A stretch of 14,283 bases of DNA, taken from assembly GCA_964409865.1 (NCBI GenBank), contig CAYPGE010000230.1, forward strand, positions 1-14,283. Reading direction: 5' to 3'. Below the pieces are notes generated by a model. It made no database searches, was not told the origin of the DNA, and saw only the letters and a program-made list of their open reading frames with translations. Shown one piece after another: positions 13,866 through 14,283 of the stretch (the first letter of the stretch is position 1; each line of letters begins with the position of its first letter). The translations under genes and the position numbers were made by a program. The stretch is from Anammoximicrobium sp964409865. Lineage in GTDB: Bacteria; Planctomycetota; Planctomycetia; Pirellulales; Pirellulaceae.

Positions 13866-14086
13866 GCGACTTTGTTTGCCAGCCGCTGGCGAAGCACCAC
13901 GACCGATTGTCGTTTAGCTGCGGCGTTTCTGAACTCGACGATTATCTTCAGCATCGGGCCAGCCAGGACGTCCGTCGCCGCGCAGCCGCGGTCTTCGTAC
14001 TGGTACCTGAAGATCAGCCGCAGCGGATCGCGGGCTTCTATTCTTTGTCATCCGCGTCCATCATCTTGGACGAACCGAGTGGCTGA
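13862..14086 (+). pseudogene. GNAT (TacT-type) acetyltransferase toxin, truncated
   Basis: The 74 residues match the N-terminal half of DUF1778-paired GNAT toxins: FVCQPLAKHHDRLSFSCGVS, ELDDYLQHRASQDVRRR, AAAVFVLVPED, then RIAGFYSLSSASIILDE. Such toxins acetylate aminoacyl-tRNA and normally run to about 160-180 aa. Here the family sequence ends after LDE and is replaced by PSG and a stop. The acetyl-CoA-binding loop (R/QxxGxG/A) and the catalytic C-terminal half are missing, and no other frame downstream continues the family. I place the breakpoint at about 14074-14078. The product should be inactive. Unlike a simple frameshift, the missing part is absent and the end of a leucine-rich-repeat gene lies 58 nt further on, pointing to a deletion or rearrangement. 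Confidence 0.82.
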
Positions 14087-14143
14087 GCGATGTCGGAGCG
14101 CCATGTCGTTCAGGGCTCCAGCCAAAGCTGCCTGGCTTGGATG

Positions 14144-14283
14144 TCAGCGCACAATTTGAACGTTCGGCAACGCTCGCTGGAGTCTTCGGACGCCCACGTC
14201 GGTCACTCTCGTGTCGCCCAGGATTACCGCCGTGAGTTGGGGCAACCCACGAAGGTACCCCAGTCCAGCGTCTGTCACCTCGG
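14144..14283 (-). CDS. Leucine-rich-repeat protein, C-terminal end only
   Basis: Read on the minus strand from the window edge, the last 45 codons before a TGA (14144-14146) encode EVTDAGLGYLRGLPQL, then a strand, VILGDTRVTDVGVRRL, and the final QRALPNVQIVR. These are leucine-rich repeats of the cysteine-containing/TDAGL type, ending with the ALPNxxI cap that closes many planctomycete LRR proteins. The end looks natural, not broken. The rest of the gene, including any signal peptide or partner domain, lies beyond the window. LRR proteins of this kind usually serve in protein-protein contacts; nothing more specific can be said. Confidence 0.8.
   Translation of the reverse strand, partial: EVTDAGLGYLRGLPQLTAVILGDTRVTDVGVRRLQRALPNVQIVR

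Noticed and set aside
14087..14159. A frameshift that could rescue the GNAT toxin in another frame.
   Set aside because: None of the plus-strand frames after 14078 shows the expected family continuation or the acetyl-CoA loop, so sequence is missing, not shifted.

Overview
The window looks like chromosomal DNA from a planctomycete, probably near the Pirellulales, on a draft scaffold. It is GC-rich and contains a 100-N gap. The evidence is lineage-typical protein features: an N-terminal RRFSLRALLLW motif on a small membrane protein, a leucine-rich repeat of the TDAGL type, and a DUF1778/GNAT toxin-antitoxin remnant. Intergenic inverted repeats of the ACCACGAAT/CACACGAAT type fit as well. The lineage is inferred from recognition, not from a database search.

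Left part (1-3609, minus strand). A partial sugar-phosphate isomerase/epimerase (TIM barrel) lies downstream of a cupin protein of the phosphomannose-isomerase type, itself downstream of an M20 metallopeptidase. Between the first two genes sits a REPIN-like pair of inverted 30-bp palindromic repeats. The two copies differ only at two paired stem positions, so the hairpin is kept by compensatory change. A second strong hairpin lies between the cupin and M20 genes.

Middle (3707-5459, plus strand). A MazG-like nucleotide pyrophosphohydrolase is followed by a 92-aa Cys-rich protein. Next comes about 1 kb without a convincing protein gene. This stretch has a near-consensus sigma70-type promoter with an A/T-rich upstream tract, about 450 nt that folds into many perfect local and long-range helices, and a textbook intrinsic terminator. 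I read it as an independent structured non-coding RNA of about 486 nt that I cannot assign to a known class; it is the most interesting item here. A 64-bp tandem repeat follows and is broken by the 100-N assembly gap.

Right-centre (5460-11901, plus strand). A BASS-family (bile acid:sodium symporter-like) transporter overlaps by 4 nt a secreted 638-aa protein resembling an alpha/alpha-toroid carbohydrate-active enzyme. After a 118-bp inverted repeat comes a secreted 997-aa multidomain protein with a glycoside-hydrolase-like central region. Together they suggest a small cluster for breaking down an extracellular glycan and importing an anionic product. The substrate is unknown.

Right end (12194-14283). 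This part holds a small planctomycete membrane protein, a possible 25-aa membrane peptide, and a minus-strand membrane-anchored protein with a BamE-like C-terminal domain. A DUF1778 (TacA-type) antitoxin with its own promoter follows. Its GNAT toxin partner is cut off at 74 aa, before the acetyl-CoA site. The window ends in the last codons of a leucine-rich-repeat protein on the minus strand.
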